In this document: in pieces, positions 44,801 to 54,811 of the stretch | How the letters are laid out: every line of letters begins with the position of its first letter | How positions within the stretch are numbered: the stretch's first letter is position 1 | NCBI GenBank assembly: GCA_029216955.1 | Contig: JANAVB010005597.1 | Span: 48,214,703-48,278,702, forward strand | Direction of reading: 5' to 3' | Origin: Iris pallida | Taxonomy: Eukaryota; Streptophyta; Magnoliopsida; Asparagales; Iridaceae | Length of the DNA: 64,000 nucleotides | Translations under genes and position numbers: made by a program | Notes under the pieces: model-generated | Database searches by the model: none | What the model saw: only the letters and a program-made list of their open reading frames with translations | What the model was told of the DNA's origin: nothing

Positions 44801-47521
44801 CCACGTTCTTCTTCTCCCCCTCTTGTAATTAATCTGACCAAGCCTGCTAAGGCTAAAGGTCCTGCTGTAAATTCAGATGTACAGATCAATGAAAAAGCAT
44901 CTACTTTCCAGTATACTGATGTTATTTATCATACTAAATGCTATTTGGATATGTTAGATAGCTTCAAATCATTTACAATGGGAGTTGTACAATCTCTTCA
45001 AACAGAAGTCTCATTTGAAGATCCAGATGACTCTTACCGTATTGTCCCTGCTCGAAAGAAAGGTGAAAGTCCAATACTTTTTAGTAAAGGACCAGAACAA
45101 CAATTCAGCTATACGGATGATAGCAAGCTTAACGATACAGGACATCTACAACTCCGTCGTTATAGTCAACAATCAAAAGACATCATCCGTAAGATGGGTT
45201 ATGACTTTAAAAATGGCCTCAACTACGGTAAGGGTAGACGAACTCCTATTCGTACGGCTGTTCCAAAAGGAAAATCTGATATGTATTATAACAAGACCAA
45301 AAGAGGTCTCGGATATGCTTCTCCTCCGATGTTATCCCCAGCAGTCTCCGACTCTGATAGCGAAGAACGCTCTAATTCTTCTGATTCCAGGTCATGGGAT
45401 TCTGACACCAGCATTGGTGAAGTCCATCGTGTGATCGTATCTTCTAATATGGTCTCCGCTGAACTTCCGAAAGGTTATGATGGAGACGTTGAAGAAAATC
45501 CTGAAACAGATCCTTGGGCTCAACAGATGGACAATCAATGGGTACTCCGATTTGAACAAAGAGAACCTCCTACTGAAGATCAACTAGTTCAAGTTGATGT
45601 AGGAGAAAGCGGGTCACCTCGTCCAATCTTTATTAGCAAGAATCTTCCAGAAGTAGATAAGCAAGAGTTGATTCTTCTCATTAAAGAATACCTTGATGTC
45701 TTTGCTTGGAGTTACGAAGACATGCCAGGTTTAGATCCCAAAATTGCTACTCACAAACTGAACATTCTGCCTAATGCTAAACCAGTTAAACAGCAGCAAC
45801 GACGATTCAAGCCTGAAATGATGGACGCAATTGATGATGAAGTCAAGAAGCTTATCGCTTGTAGCTTTATTCGAGAAGAACAACATCCTGATTGGGTAGC
45901 CAACGTTGTTCCAGTCCTGAAGAAAACCGACAAGGTTCGAGTCTGTATTGATTTTTGGGATCTTAATGAAGCATGTCCGAAAGATGAATTTTCTCTCCCT
46001 ATTACGGACGTCATGATTGACAATACCTGTGGGTTCGAGCGAATATCTTTTATGGATGGATTCTCTGGATACAATCAGATCAAGATGAATCCCGAAGATG
46101 AAAAACACACATCTTTTCGCACTCCTCGAGGAGTCTATTGCTACACAGTGATGCCATTTGGTCTCAAGAACGCAGGTGCAACTTACCAACGGGCTATGAG
46201 TACCATTTTCAGAGAACATCTTCGTAAAACAGTCGAATGTTATGTTGATGATATCCCTGTTAAAAGTCGTCTAAAGGAAGATCATATCCAAGATTTGAGA
46301 ACTATCTTCAATCTCATGCGCCAACATCAGCTCAAGATGAATCCCACCAAGTCATTCTTGGGTGTCTCTAGTGGCAAGTTTCTCGGCTTCGTCATTACCT
46401 CTAAGGGTATACACGTGGATCCCGAGAAGATCAAAGCCATTCAAGAAATACGTCCTCCACGCAACCTAAAAGAGCTACGAGGATTCCAAGGTCGACTTGC
46501 GTACATCAGGAGATTCATTTCGAACTTGTCTGGACGTTGCAGACCATTTACTCAACTAATGAAGAAGGGTGTATCTTTCGTTTGGACCGAAGAATGTCAA
46601 CAAACATTCGATGACATAAAGCGGTATCTCATGAACCCACCAGTCTTGGTGCCACCAATCTCGGGTATTCCATTCTTAATGTACGTCCGTGCTATGGACC
46701 ATTCATTGGGTGCTTTACTCGCCCAAAAGAATAAAGAAGGTCATGAACAAGCTATCTACTATCTCAGTCGTACTATGATTGGTGCTGAACACCGTTATAG
46801 TCCGGTTGAAAAAGAATGTTTAGCCCTTATGTTCGCTGTTCAAAAGACAAAGCATTACATCATTGGTCAAACCATTCATGTCATTTCCCGAGTCAATCCT
46901 CTTCGGGTACTGATGAAAAAGCCTAGCACGCTCAACTCTCGGCTGGCTACATGGGCCATTCTGTTAGCCCAATATGACATGGTGTATGTTCCACAAAAGT
47001 CTGTCAAAGGTCAAGCACTGACGAATTTCTTAGCAGCTCATCCTGTTCCAGAGATGTCCAAACTTTACGATGAAATTCCAGAAGAGACGTTGGAAGTCAA
47101 CATGATCTCTGAAGAATTTCCAACCTGGCATCTATTCTTTGACGGAGCATCTAGAATCGGACCCAATGGTGCTATTGTAGCAGGAGTTGGAGTTGTTCTC
47201 GTTTCTCCAGACGGATCAACTATCCAAAGAGCTTACTCTCTAGATGAGTCCTGCTCCAATAATGTAGCAGAGTACAATGCTCTACTCATCAGTCTTCAAT
47301 TAGCCAAGCAATTGAATATCGAATATCTCGAAGTTTACGACGACTCTAAGCTGTTGTCAACCAGGTTAGAGGAACTTATGAAGTCCGCCATCAAGATCTG
47401 GTACCTTACTTTGAAGCAACAATCAATATGGCTACATCATTCAAAGCTTTCTTCATTGAATATGTACGCCGAGCATGCAATACTGAGGCAGATGCTTTGG
47501 CTAATCTTGCAGCAGTTTTAG
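41804..47521 (+). CDS. Ogre-like gag-protease-RT-RNase H polyprotein
   Basis: 1905 codons open from a GTG. Gag core at about 42320-42810 (FLFDGSTSPSQFINHFEVM; WYRSLPDGCITSFSGLK). A variant zinc knuckle CIDHRFIGHPTRAC, spaced CX2HX4HX4C, lies at 43128-43170. Protease with ILIDPGSALSIMP is at about 44068-44110. A linker has three 19-residue repeats (44627-44797). RT has FSLPITDVMID, FMDGFSGYNQIKM, VMPFGLKNAG and CYVDDIPVKS (46230-46270). RNase H 1 is at about 46580-47000 and archaeal-type RNase H (LFFDGASRIGPNGA, AEYNALL) at 47125-47350. One base appears lost near 47355, after YDDSKLL, so the last ~55 residues are out of frame and integrase lies in the next frame. Confidence 0.88.
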   Translation: MSSTIPKEVTAYVVNEDPDASTSANQEQRIAVLEDKLKTMAEMVASMHSIIVAQHATPPTISTAVNLEIIASSVPANTGLGVVSPQMPHVQVQVQTTPSQSGAGGSAYNVVPPPTTLTQPAPSSSYEDANEAVKLLQTQFEAFKEKDNLQRLGIKQPYPVEWKEVPFPPKYKIPTIFLFDGSTSPSQFINHFEVMTVQLQPNDALLTRVFVGCLAGVAYDWYRSLPDGCITSFSGLKQIFLERFYEGFNDMTMSPLNKIKQKHNETAESFIERFHREALKMPPGTPAAVTIDTCKANLLPIISMWTGSTQFQDWPSFIVNAKAAEVSAEKFKQLGVQMSNPDRNEHQTSGGGNRQNNRKAKETLNINLNKNKESLAVNVAPPTSTSTPSAPPPREPRPKVEYSFDENDTASIFDCLLKSNKIQLPDPKKPDEVGKTDHPKYCIDHRFIGHPTRACYVLKGKIQELVNAGVVTLQQDEKTVTANMVSVQFGDFSPQMVQHGVIPIPKATLEIENLPPPPSEGLVPLSLDNGEIMWIYPNLAPEFEVPSSSKKKGRSKGKTKTCNMVSFDPIVDEEILLGTRSGKAYLKEYPDTQENPASSSEPVSVQSTSSEEIPSTSSPVVVPIPSKPVVADKGKQQVRFDKPLKKSSPTRLEKPYNFDILAQLANTPARLSIFELLRLFKETRETLNEALMQAESCLTLLKKSESEPVSCRHCHSILELIPNITFTQDDMLLEDNRHDRPLYYTGYVDSMKVDRILIDPGSALSIMPKTMLDALKIPVHSLSSTITTILGFNQRRSEPLGKIRLKLQIGNLRTKVTFYIIDNHGCSYNALLGKPFLHEHNVVPSTLHQCFKYVDDKGEVHKEVADLYPFKGVEAYCNDARMYKEEFMKVVLAMDTEENQEAVPKDTLIIPVKGRVSHPQSSKPLSIHLPVQKKSVDGDQNKRELTSSEPLVIDLRRNKDKKQLTSSEPLVVDLIHNKEKRELTSSEPLVIDLRRNKSPPRSSSPPLVINLTKPAKAKGPAVNSDVQINEKASTFQYTDVIYHTKCYLDMLDSFKSFTMGVVQSLQTEVSFEDPDDSYRIVPARKKGESPILFSKGPEQQFSYTDDSKLNDTGHLQLRRYSQQSKDIIRKMGYDFKNGLNYGKGRRTPIRTAVPKGKSDMYYNKTKRGLGYASPPMLSPAVSDSDSEERSNSSDSRSWDSDTSIGEVHRVIVSSNMVSAELPKGYDGDVEENPETDPWAQQMDNQWVLRFEQREPPTEDQLVQVDVGESGSPRPIFISKNLPEVDKQELILLIKEYLDVFAWSYEDMPGLDPKIATHKLNILPNAKPVKQQQRRFKPEMMDAIDDEVKKLIACSFIREEQHPDWVANVVPVLKKTDKVRVCIDFWDLNEACPKDEFSLPITDVMIDNTCGFERISFMDGFSGYNQIKMNPEDEKHTSFRTPRGVYCYTVMPFGLKNAGATYQRAMSTIFREHLRKTVECYVDDIPVKSRLKEDHIQDLRTIFNLMRQHQLKMNPTKSFLGVSSGKFLGFVITSKGIHVDPEKIKAIQEIRPPRNLKELRGFQGRLAYIRRFISNLSGRCRPFTQLMKKGVSFVWTEECQQTFDDIKRYLMNPPVLVPPISGIPFLMYVRAMDHSLGALLAQKNKEGHEQAIYYLSRTMIGAEHRYSPVEKECLALMFAVQKTKHYIIGQTIHVISRVNPLRVLMKKPSTLNSRLATWAILLAQYDMVYVPQKSVKGQALTNFLAAHPVPEMSKLYDEIPEETLEVNMISEEFPTWHLFFDGASRIGPNGAIVAGVGVVLVSPDGSTIQRAYSLDESCSNNVAEYNALLISLQLAKQLNIEYLEVYDDSKLLSTRLEELMKSAIKIWYLTLKQQSIWLHHSKLSSLNMYAEHAILRQMLWLILQQF
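44627..44797 (+). repeat. three 57-bp tandem repeats in the protease-RT linker
   Basis: Each unit encodes 19 residues around K(R/K)(E/Q)LTSSEPLV(I/V)DL followed by a basic RRNK or IHNK end. Period 57 bp, in frame. A partial fourth copy (SSSPPLVINL) follows. Confidence 0.85.
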
Positions 47522-48897
47522 CCATTCCTATCAGAAGACAACAAATGGTGGTTATCTCTAATCGAGAATTGTTTTGTGTCGAAAACAATCGTAACATCGA
47601 GTTCAGTAATCTTGCTGAAGTTAATGTTATCAATGAAGATTGGAGAACTCCCTTCATCGACTTCGTGGTTCATGACATACTCCCTGAAGATCCCAAGGAG
47701 GCTACGAGTATCCGTCGGCGGTCTTTACGGTTCTACTACAATCAAACCACCAAGACTCTTTATCGGCGAACTTATGACGACCTACTTTTGCGTTGTCTAG
47801 CTGGTGATGAAGCAAAACAAGTACTACGTGAAGCTCACGACGGTGTCTGCGGAGCACATCAACCCGGTCCTAAACTACAGGATCATATCCGACGCATGGG
47901 TTATTACTGGCCCTCTATGGTATCAGATGCCATTAAATATGCAAGAAAATGTCGAGCTTGTCAAATCCACGCAGATTTCCTTCATCAACCGTCAGAATTC
48001 CTACATCCGACAGCCGCTTCCTGGCCTTTCGAATCTTGGGGCATGGACATTATAGGTCCTATTAATCCTCCTTCTTCTAGAGGACATCGGTTTATACTAG
48101 CAATAATCGACTACTTCTATAAGTGGGCTGAAGCTATACCTTTGGTTGAAGTCAAAACCAGCAGTGTCATTAACTTTGTCAAACACCATGTCATTTATCG
48201 ATTTGGTGTCCCTCGAAGGATCATTCATGACAACGGACCACAATTCATCAGCCAGAAATTCACAAGATTCTGTGATGATCACCGAATTGACAATGTCGCT
48301 TCGACAGCCTACAATTCTGCTGCTAATGGATTAGCCGAAGCTTTCAACAAAACTATTATCAAACTCCTCAAGAAGTTTGTATCTACTAACAAACAGAATT
48401 GGAGTGAAAAGCTTGGCGAATGTCTATGGGCCTATCGAACTACGGTCCGCAATCCCACAGCCTTTACACCTTTCTCTCTGGTGTACGGTTGTGAAGCAGT
48501 TCTCCCTTTAGAACTTCAAATTCCTTTTTTAAGGAATGCCATTGCCAATGAGCTCACTACAGAGAACAACGACCTTCTTCGACTTCAAGAATTGGAGGCA
48601 CTCGACGAGAAGCGGTTAATGGCTCAGCAACATATTGAGCTATATCAAGCCCGCATCTCAAAGACTTTCAACCGCAAAGTTAAAGTCAGAACCTTTCAAC
48701 AAGGTGAACTTGTTCTAACAGTCAGACGTCCTATGACTATGACTCACATGAGCAAAGGCAAATTTGATGCGAAATGGGAAGGACCTTATGTTGTCAGCAA
48801 AGTCTTTTCAAATGGAGCATATCAACTCGCAGAATTAGATGGTCGGGTTGCAATGATGCCTATCAATGGCAAATTCCTCAAGAAATACTATGTATAA
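47356..48897 (+). CDS. Ogre-like integrase (with end of aRNase H)
   Basis: Continues gag-pol in the +2 frame relative to the previous ORF: end of archaeal-type RNase H (VPYFEATINMATSFKAF, then EADALANLAA), then the integrase HHCC zinc region (HDGVCGAHQPGPKLQDHIRR ... CRACQIHAD, about 47834-47975), the catalytic core with D (WGMDIIGPI, about 48040), D (IIHDNGPQF, about 48220) and E (ANGLAEAFNK, about 48325), and a C-terminal DNA-binding region ending KFLKKYYV at the TAA. It inserts element cDNA into chromosomes. All catalytic residues are present and there are no internal stops. Confidence 0.9.
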   Translation, partial: VNQVRGTYEVRHQDLVPYFEATINMATSFKAFFIEYVRRACNTEADALANLAAVLAIPIRRQQMVVISNRELFCVENNRNIEFSNLAEVNVINEDWRTPFIDFVVHDILPEDPKEATSIRRRSLRFYYNQTTKTLYRRTYDDLLLRCLAGDEAKQVLREAHDGVCGAHQPGPKLQDHIRRMGYYWPSMVSDAIKYARKCRACQIHADFLHQPSEFLHPTAASWPFESWGMDIIGPINPPSSRGHRFILAIIDYFYKWAEAIPLVEVKTSSVINFVKHHVIYRFGVPRRIIHDNGPQFISQKFTRFCDDHRIDNVASTAYNSAANGLAEAFNKTIIKLLKKFVSTNKQNWSEKLGECLWAYRTTVRNPTAFTPFSLVYGCEAVLPLELQIPFLRNAIANELTTENNDLLRLQELEALDEKRLMAQQHIELYQARISKTFNRKVKVRTFQQGELVLTVRRPMTMTHMSKGKFDAKWEGPYVVSKVFSNGAYQLAELDGRVAMMPINGKFLKKYYV

Positions 48898-48938
48898 ATG
48901 TAACAAAAATTTATGTAAATATGATCAGACAATTCATA

Positions 48939-48944
48939 AATAAA
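48939..48944 (+). terminator. poly(A) signal after plus-strand integrase
   Basis: AATAAA 40 bp after the integrase stop. It faces the minus-strand signal at 48953-48958, so the two transcripts would converge tail to tail. Confidence 0.45.
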
Positions 48945-48952
48945 GTTTGATT

Positions 48953-48958
48953 TTTATT
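48953..48958 (-). terminator. poly(A) signal of antisense unit B
   Basis: AATAAA on the minus strand 26 bp after the stop of the 107-aa ORF. Confidence 0.5.
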
Positions 48959-48983
48959 TCATCATAAATGATGTTACATGATA

Positions 48984-49307
48984 TCAAGGAAGATCACTGT
49001 CATCCTTATCGACATTAGGACGGGGACTACTGCCGTCCTTATCAAAGACATAATCGGCAAAAGAGCCGAGAACCTCCTTGTTGGAACCCACGAGGAACTT
49101 GTAAGCAGCCAGCCTCATGGCCTCTTCTTCTTCAGTCTTTCCTGGTTCAAGCAGGAAGTCCAGAATATCTCGTGGTGGTTTTGGTGCAGACGAACCTTCG
49201 CCTGCCTCTGCCTGCTTTGGCTGAACCAGTTTGGCCTGACGTTCTTCAACGCCTTCTTCAACTTTTGGAGCGAGTTCTGTCTTCTTGGGTGCATCTCCAG
49301 ACGACAT
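48984..49307 (-). CDS. antisense unit B: 107-aa charged protein of unknown function
   Basis: Starts ATG at 49307 (MSSGDAPKKTELAPKVEE) and ends DKDDSDLP. It is rich in Glu, Lys, Asp and Pro, with a short helical Leu/Ala segment (EEEEAMRLAAYKFLVGSNKE). No known domain. A TATA box (49356-49363) lies about 50 bp upstream, a tandem-repeat array (49385-49740) lies beyond it, and a poly(A) signal follows at 48953-48958, so it looks like a complete small transcription unit opposite to gag-pol. The frame is uninterrupted, unlike the larger antisense gene. Whether it is translated is not shown by sequence. Confidence 0.6.
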   Translation of the reverse strand: MSSGDAPKKTELAPKVEEGVEERQAKLVQPKQAEAGEGSSAPKPPRDILDFLLEPGKTEEEEAMRLAAYKFLVGSNKEVLGSFADYVFDKDGSSPRPNVDKDDSDLP

Positions 49308-49355
49308 TTTTATGTTAGAAAAGTGGAAGTGCTCCTTTCTGCTAAATTTCTGTTC

Positions 49356-49363
49356 TATTTATA
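49356..49363 (-). promoter_or_regulatory. TATA box of antisense unit B
   Basis: The minus strand reads GCCTATAAATAGAAC, a strong plant TATA context, about 50 bp before the ATG at 49307. It shares the CTATAAATAG core with the LTR promoter and with antisense unit A. Confidence 0.65.
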
Positions 49364-49384
49364 GGCAGAAATTCTCCAAATAAC

Positions 49385-49740
49385 GAAGCGATCCGTTTAT
49401 CTGACGGTTCATTCGTTCATTCACATTCATCTGACGGTTCGCCCGTTCATTCACATCCACCTGACGGTTCACCCGTTCATTAATCATCATTTGACGGTTC
49501 ATCCGTTCATTTGACGGTTCATCCGTTTATCAGACGGTTCATTCATTCATTCACATTCATCTGACGGTTCGCCCGTTCATTCACATCCACCTGACGGTTC
49601 ACCCGTTCATTAATCATTATTTAACGGTTCATCCGTTCATTCATTTTCATCTGACGGTTTGTTCGTTCATTCCACCATTCGACGGTTTACCCGTTCCTTT
49701 TGACGATTTATTTCGTTCACACCTTTTTGACGATTCGTTA
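49385..49740 (-). repeat. GACGGTT...CCGTT tandem array upstream of antisense unit B
   Basis: About eleven degenerate units with the pattern TGACGGTTCAnCCGTTCATT, spaced 20-32 bp, plus a higher-order duplication of about 130 bp (copies from 49397 and 49527). It holds nine CCGTT words, i.e. AACGG on the transcribed minus strand, and about eleven ACGGTT words. It sits immediately upstream of the minus-strand TATA box. AACGG is the core of plant MSA/MYB sites, so an enhancer role is a reasonable inference. The array is not a CRISPR: no conserved repeat-spacer structure, and a plant genome. Confidence 0.85.
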
Positions 49741-49980
49741 TCATTTCATCCATATCAGCAACTTGTCGTTTTCGAATAAGTTGTCAATTGAAATAATAAT
49801 ATTCGAAAAATTATATTCTGCCATGTCCATATTACCTCTGAGCAGATATAATGAATATAATTATTTTTCTACAAAATTCAGAAATATATCATATCCTGTA
49901 CCTCTGAATATATTTTCTATATCTATTATTTATATATGAACAAGATATGCAATAAATGATAGAGCCACAACAAAATGTCT

Positions 49981-49986
49981 TTTATT
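49981..49986 (-). terminator. poly(A) signal of antisense unit A
   Basis: AATAAA on the minus strand (context GATTAATAAAAGAC), about 60 bp after the stop of the last predicted exon at 50045. Confidence 0.5.
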
Positions 49987-50044
49987 AATCAAAATATGAG
50001 ACATTACAAAAACACATGTGCTACAACAGATAAAAAAGTTCTTT

Positions 50045-53000
50045 CTAATGAGGTGGAGGTGTTATCAGACTAGCAATTTGTTGTTTCAGAGTCTGTAGTC
50101 GCTCTTCACAAGATGACATCACCCTTCTCCTGGCTTCTTCCATCCCAGTTTCTTCATTGAAAGCAGGCATGGCCACCATTCGGCGAGTAATCTCAGCATT
50201 ATGTGCTGCTACATACTCATTCCTTTCCTGAGTAAGAGCATCAATTTGTTGGACCGCTGTTTGGTGTTCTGTAACTTCATTTTCTAGTTCTTCTTCAAGA
50301 CGAGCAATCTCCATTTTCAGATCTGTAATTCTCTTCTCTCTCCGCTCAGCAGCTGAGATTACCGATTCTAACTTTGAATTATATTCAGCAGCTTTTGTAG
50401 TATAAGTATCCAAGAAATTCTGGAGATTCACCATTTCAATGTCAGCTGCCTGAGCCAGTTGTTCGAACTCTGCCTGCACTAGAGAGTCCACTTCTCCTTG
50501 GTTGAGCTCTTTATAGTTTTTGATGGAAATATCTAGCTCATTCAAAATATGATCCAGGAAAGTGGCCTGAGCCTCGTCACCTTGTTCTCGGATAGCCCTT
50601 ACTAAGAGAGAGGTTGGACCTCTAACCATAAAAATCAGTACCCTCTTTTTTCATCATTCTATTTACTAGAGGTCCCAAAGACTCAAAAAAGCATTTGGTA
50701 AATAATTGGATCACAAGATTATTAATCGCTATAGCACCAGGAGTTGCAGCTACTCCTGTTGATGATGAGGCCGCAGGATGTTCGATTTCTCGTGTTGGAA
50801 CGGTAGGCTCTTTGAATAAAGGAACCGAAGTGGAGCTCGTTGCCCCTCCTGGTCGTTCCTCTGCAAAATCAGAATATTGTCATTTTGTCTGTCATTGGCG
50901 ATTGATAAAGAAAATCAGAAATGAAAACATGCATTATCGTGGATGGATCCAGCAATAAGCTTGTCATCTACAGGAGCAGAGTCTGGTTGAGCTGAAGTAG
51001 CTTCAGATGCTACTGCTTGGCTACTGCCTGCTTCAGAGCCGCAAGAGAGATGACGGCTGCTACCAGCAATCTCCGTCGCAAGAACTATGTCCAGACATAC
51101 TGGAGGTGCTGGAGGAGCTTCAATCTATGCATGGAGTACATATGTAAAATGTCAGCTATCAATCTATTTTAAAGAAGATTGTTGATTTCATTTTATACCT
51201 TGGAGATTGACGGCAGGAATGTCCTTCAAAACCGCTTCTTCAGCTGTTGGAGCTGCCTCTTCCTCAATATTCTTTTCAGGATCCAAGGAGTCATCAGCAG
51301 CTTTAGTGGATATATGATCTTCATCATCCCTTTCGGGATCCTGTGTGTCTTCGTCAGTCTTTGATGATGAACTTTCATCATTTTTATCTTCTGCTGGTAT
51401 CTCTCCACTATCAGTATCAGTGGCTTGATCAACATAGTCTTCTTGTGAGCCGAAGTCACAGTGCTCTAAAGCTTCAATCATTGTACGATCTTCTTCTGCG
51501 CGAAGGGCCCCAGGTGTAAGAGGTAGTTGAGAAAATTCTGCAGCAGGTAAAGGAGATCGGACAGCATTATACTCTTCTTCTACAATGTTGTCTCTGGGCT
51601 CTTCAGCCTCATTTCTCTGTTCCAGCTCTTTCCTCTGCTCAATATCCTCCTTCTGTTTCGGACTAGGAGTCTTATGTCCAGTCTCATAAATAGGAGTTGG
51701 AGAGGGCATGGTGATTCCCGCTGCTGCGTCCATCACAATTGAAGACGAAATTTGACTTCTAAGGACCAACCTCTTCTTTTTATGTAGAGGTCTTTCAGGA
51801 CTTTCTACATTTATTGTCTCGACTTGTCTTTGAACATAGGTCGGAGTGGTAGCTTCTTCTTGCTGAATTGTCTCGGCCAGCTGCCGAGATTGAGATCTAG
51901 TGGTAATCTTTTCAGAGGAATGATCTAAGATCAGTTTCTTCTTTGCTGCCGGAGCGGGAGGCTCCTCTCTTCTCCTCTTCTTGGCTGGAGATTTAGCCAC
52001 CTTCAAAGAAATACGCAGTGGCGCATTAACCTCTTCAGGGAACATAGCGTCCCTTGAAGCTTCCAGGGGTGTATCTACTGGTTCATGCACCTCATTATTT
52101 CCTGGGAGTGACATGGCGATTCCTCCTCTCTTCAATCTTGTTGAAGACGCGAAGCTATTCGCGAGATTGAAATTCTCAGCAAAGGTGTTCGAAGATGTAT
52201 AGAATACTGAGTATGTAAATAGCATCCGAGGGCCATGGTTGCTATTTGCTGGCATTGAGAACGTTACTTTCGTATCTAGAGCATTATAATAAGCCCAAGC
52301 TCGGGCCCCATCTATCAAGAAACCCTTTCCTTGAAGGCACGTGATAGCATTTCCTACATAGAATTGGTCGTACCCGAACTGCCGAGCAAATCGACTGGGG
52401 AGATATGGCTCTAAATAACATTCTTCTTCAAACCGATACACCAAATGGGACGGTCGAATTGTCTGCAACCACTCAAAAGCTGTACGGCTCAAATGTTGCA
52501 TCTTCGAGTCAATCATATTTGTTGGCATTTGTTCATATCCAGCAGGAGGAGGAGTGCAACAAAAGTTCCATCCTTTGCTCAGGTTCAGAGCATATCTACA
52601 ATCTCTCAGAGAAGTGTATTTCCACTTACTATGAGAATATCTCCGCAAAAAGCTACCGTCGACCGGTCCCATGCCGGGGTCCATCAAAGTAGGATGGTGA
52701 AGAAGCAACCACCCGAACAGATATGTATACGACAATTCTAGCCGAGGAAATTCTTTTTCTCCTTTAGCTTTCAACATCAGATCAACGTACAGACGAAGAC
52801 TGGCATTCAACCTACAAGTCATCGCTGACAAAAGATCCATCTTGTAGCCGAAGACTAATCTAACGGCGGCAAAAAGAACACCGCGATGGAAGCGGTCTAC
52901 GGCACTCGATCCTGGGACTACAAATCGACGGAGCCAATATGTCAGAAACCCTGCTAATTGGACTTCTTTTGACATAAATCTATATCCTACTCTCAAATAA

Positions 53001-54714
53001 CTCTCGAGAGTATCTCCTTTCTTCAAAGGAGGACATTGATGATCATCCTTCATCTCTTCATCCAAATCCCCACTTTCTTCCATCTGTTTCACCACGTCAC
53101 TGCTGCTCAGTGGTCTAAAGAAGTCAGGATAGCATCTATCATGTTCCTTGGTCTTCGTTTCTTTAATGTGGTTAAGGAACAGATAAGGCAACCATTTTGA
53201 GGAGTAGCAGGTATTTGATGTAGCACTTTTGTAAAACAGAGAACAGATTTTATAATGACATAGCAGTTCTTCGAAGACTGCTACCATTTCTGCGTTCTCT
53301 TTTCGAAGTTTGTCCAACTCATCATTAGTTGGGACAAATTTCTCATATGGGACATCCCCCATTGGCAAGTAAGAGATGTACTGCATCTCATGAAGTGCAA
53401 ACCCAATCTCTCCGCCAGGAGTCATGAAAGTCCCTGTTCTGTAATTGTATCTTTCTGCTAGAGCCAAGAACAGATACGAGTTGGGGGCAAAACCATAAAC
53501 AGTGGCATGCACTGCTTGGTACAAATTGATTTACTGAAGTTTGTTTTCAAACTTCGTCAAAATCCAGTTTGCTATGCAGTTCCATCTCTTAAAATCTGGA
53601 TTCACCAGTCCAGTCAATCTGAGGTCCTGCTCAGGATACCTTCCTTCGACCTTCGCAAACTCATTTACGAATATTGGAGTTCTGACAGGCAATAACAAGG
53701 AAGAATTCTCCGGCGGGGGAATACAACCAGGTTTCAAACCTCTTAACAAGACACTGTACCGTTCTGAGGAACTGTAGAACATGTCCTTCTTGTTCGGCCC
53801 CTTCTTCACAAAAATCCTTCCTGGACGGGCATCTTGGAAAGGTGTAAGGTTCCATTCCATCTTCCTCGGATAGCTCGCATGAGCATACCGAGATAAGGGG
53901 AGGCAGCGGGAAACATCTGGTATCGAGAATGACCTATCTTTTTGATGGACAATCCTTTCTTCCATCCTTGGTCTCGGTTGGGAGCTTTTCTCAAAAACAT
54001 CACCGAACAGGAATAATGGCTTATTGTGAATGACAGCGTCTGCTGACTCCAGAGGTTGTCCATTCATCAAACATAGCAGAGTCTCATTATCTTGGGCTAT
54101 CAAAATAGCCTAACGGGAAGTTGGCAGATCATATTGAGGATAGTGCACATGGGAAATGTCCTCTTTGTATTTTGACTCTGAAAGAGTTCCTACAAAGTCC
54201 TCATATCCAGGATCTTCTCTAGTATTAACTGCATCAGATAGAGAAAACAAAAATTTATTACAAGTCAAGTCAAAGATTTTGTCATCAGTTTGTGCAAACA
54301 TCAGATTGCGCAACATCAAATTGCGCGATATCAGATTGCGCAACAATCAGACTGCACAAACAAACAGTCATCAGTTTGCGCTGATAGTCTCGCGCAAATC
54401 AGCAAATTGCGCTGACTTTTGCCAGTACAGTTCAACCGATTGCACAGAATGTCGTCCTTCATAAAAATGAAGAACGAACTGATTTGTGTAACCAGAACCC
54501 TAAAAAGGGTGGCGCAGTATGATCACATCTCTAAAAAGAGATGGATTCTGAAAGAATAAGTGAGATCAAAACCCTAAAAAGAGTTTTGATTAAGTCATCT
54601 ACCTCACAGCGCTGGATGAGCAGTTTCGTGACGAGAAGCACGTCGCGCAACCCTTGTCGAAGATTCGGCGGGGGCCTTGCCCTTGGCAGCGGCGGAGGAA
54701 CGCTTAGGAGCCAT
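50045..54714 (-). pseudogene. antisense unit A: PMD-like multi-exon gene inside the Ogre-like element
   Basis: Proposed exons on the minus strand: 54603-54714 (ATG at 54714, MAPKRSSAAAKGKAPAESS, donor GAG/GTAGAT), 51199-54228 (acceptor GATGCAG, donor CAAG/GTATAA), about 50924-51117 (acceptor GAAG), and 50045-50860 (acceptor TTTTGCAG). Phases of the first three join correctly; the third-fourth junction is uncertain. The main exon contains TGTFMTPGGEIGFALHEM and YISYLPMGDVPYEKFVP (53350-53440), resembling the plant mobile domain, then an acidic Ser/Glu-rich region with a basic patch (SPAKKRRREEPPAPAAKKK). The last exon encodes a long coiled coil (LKMEIARLEEELENEV). The ~1380-residue frame has stops at about 54605 (TGA), 54110-54112 (TAG) and 53531-53533 (TAA) and one extra T near 50630. 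Each stop can derive from C to T. Tat-lineage elements are known to carry antisense ORFs, some with this domain. Confidence 0.65.
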
Positions 54715-54811
54715 CGAAGATCGTCGGAGAAGAAAGGAAGAAGGAGCTCGGAATTTCTCTCTCAAGTGCACGAAGAAGGCAAAATAAAGAATGAAATGAG
54801 AAGTAGAGAAC

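Noticed and set aside
49385..49740. Regular repeats resembling a CRISPR array
   Set aside because: Eukaryotic retrotransposon context, repeats contiguous and degenerate, no unique spacers.
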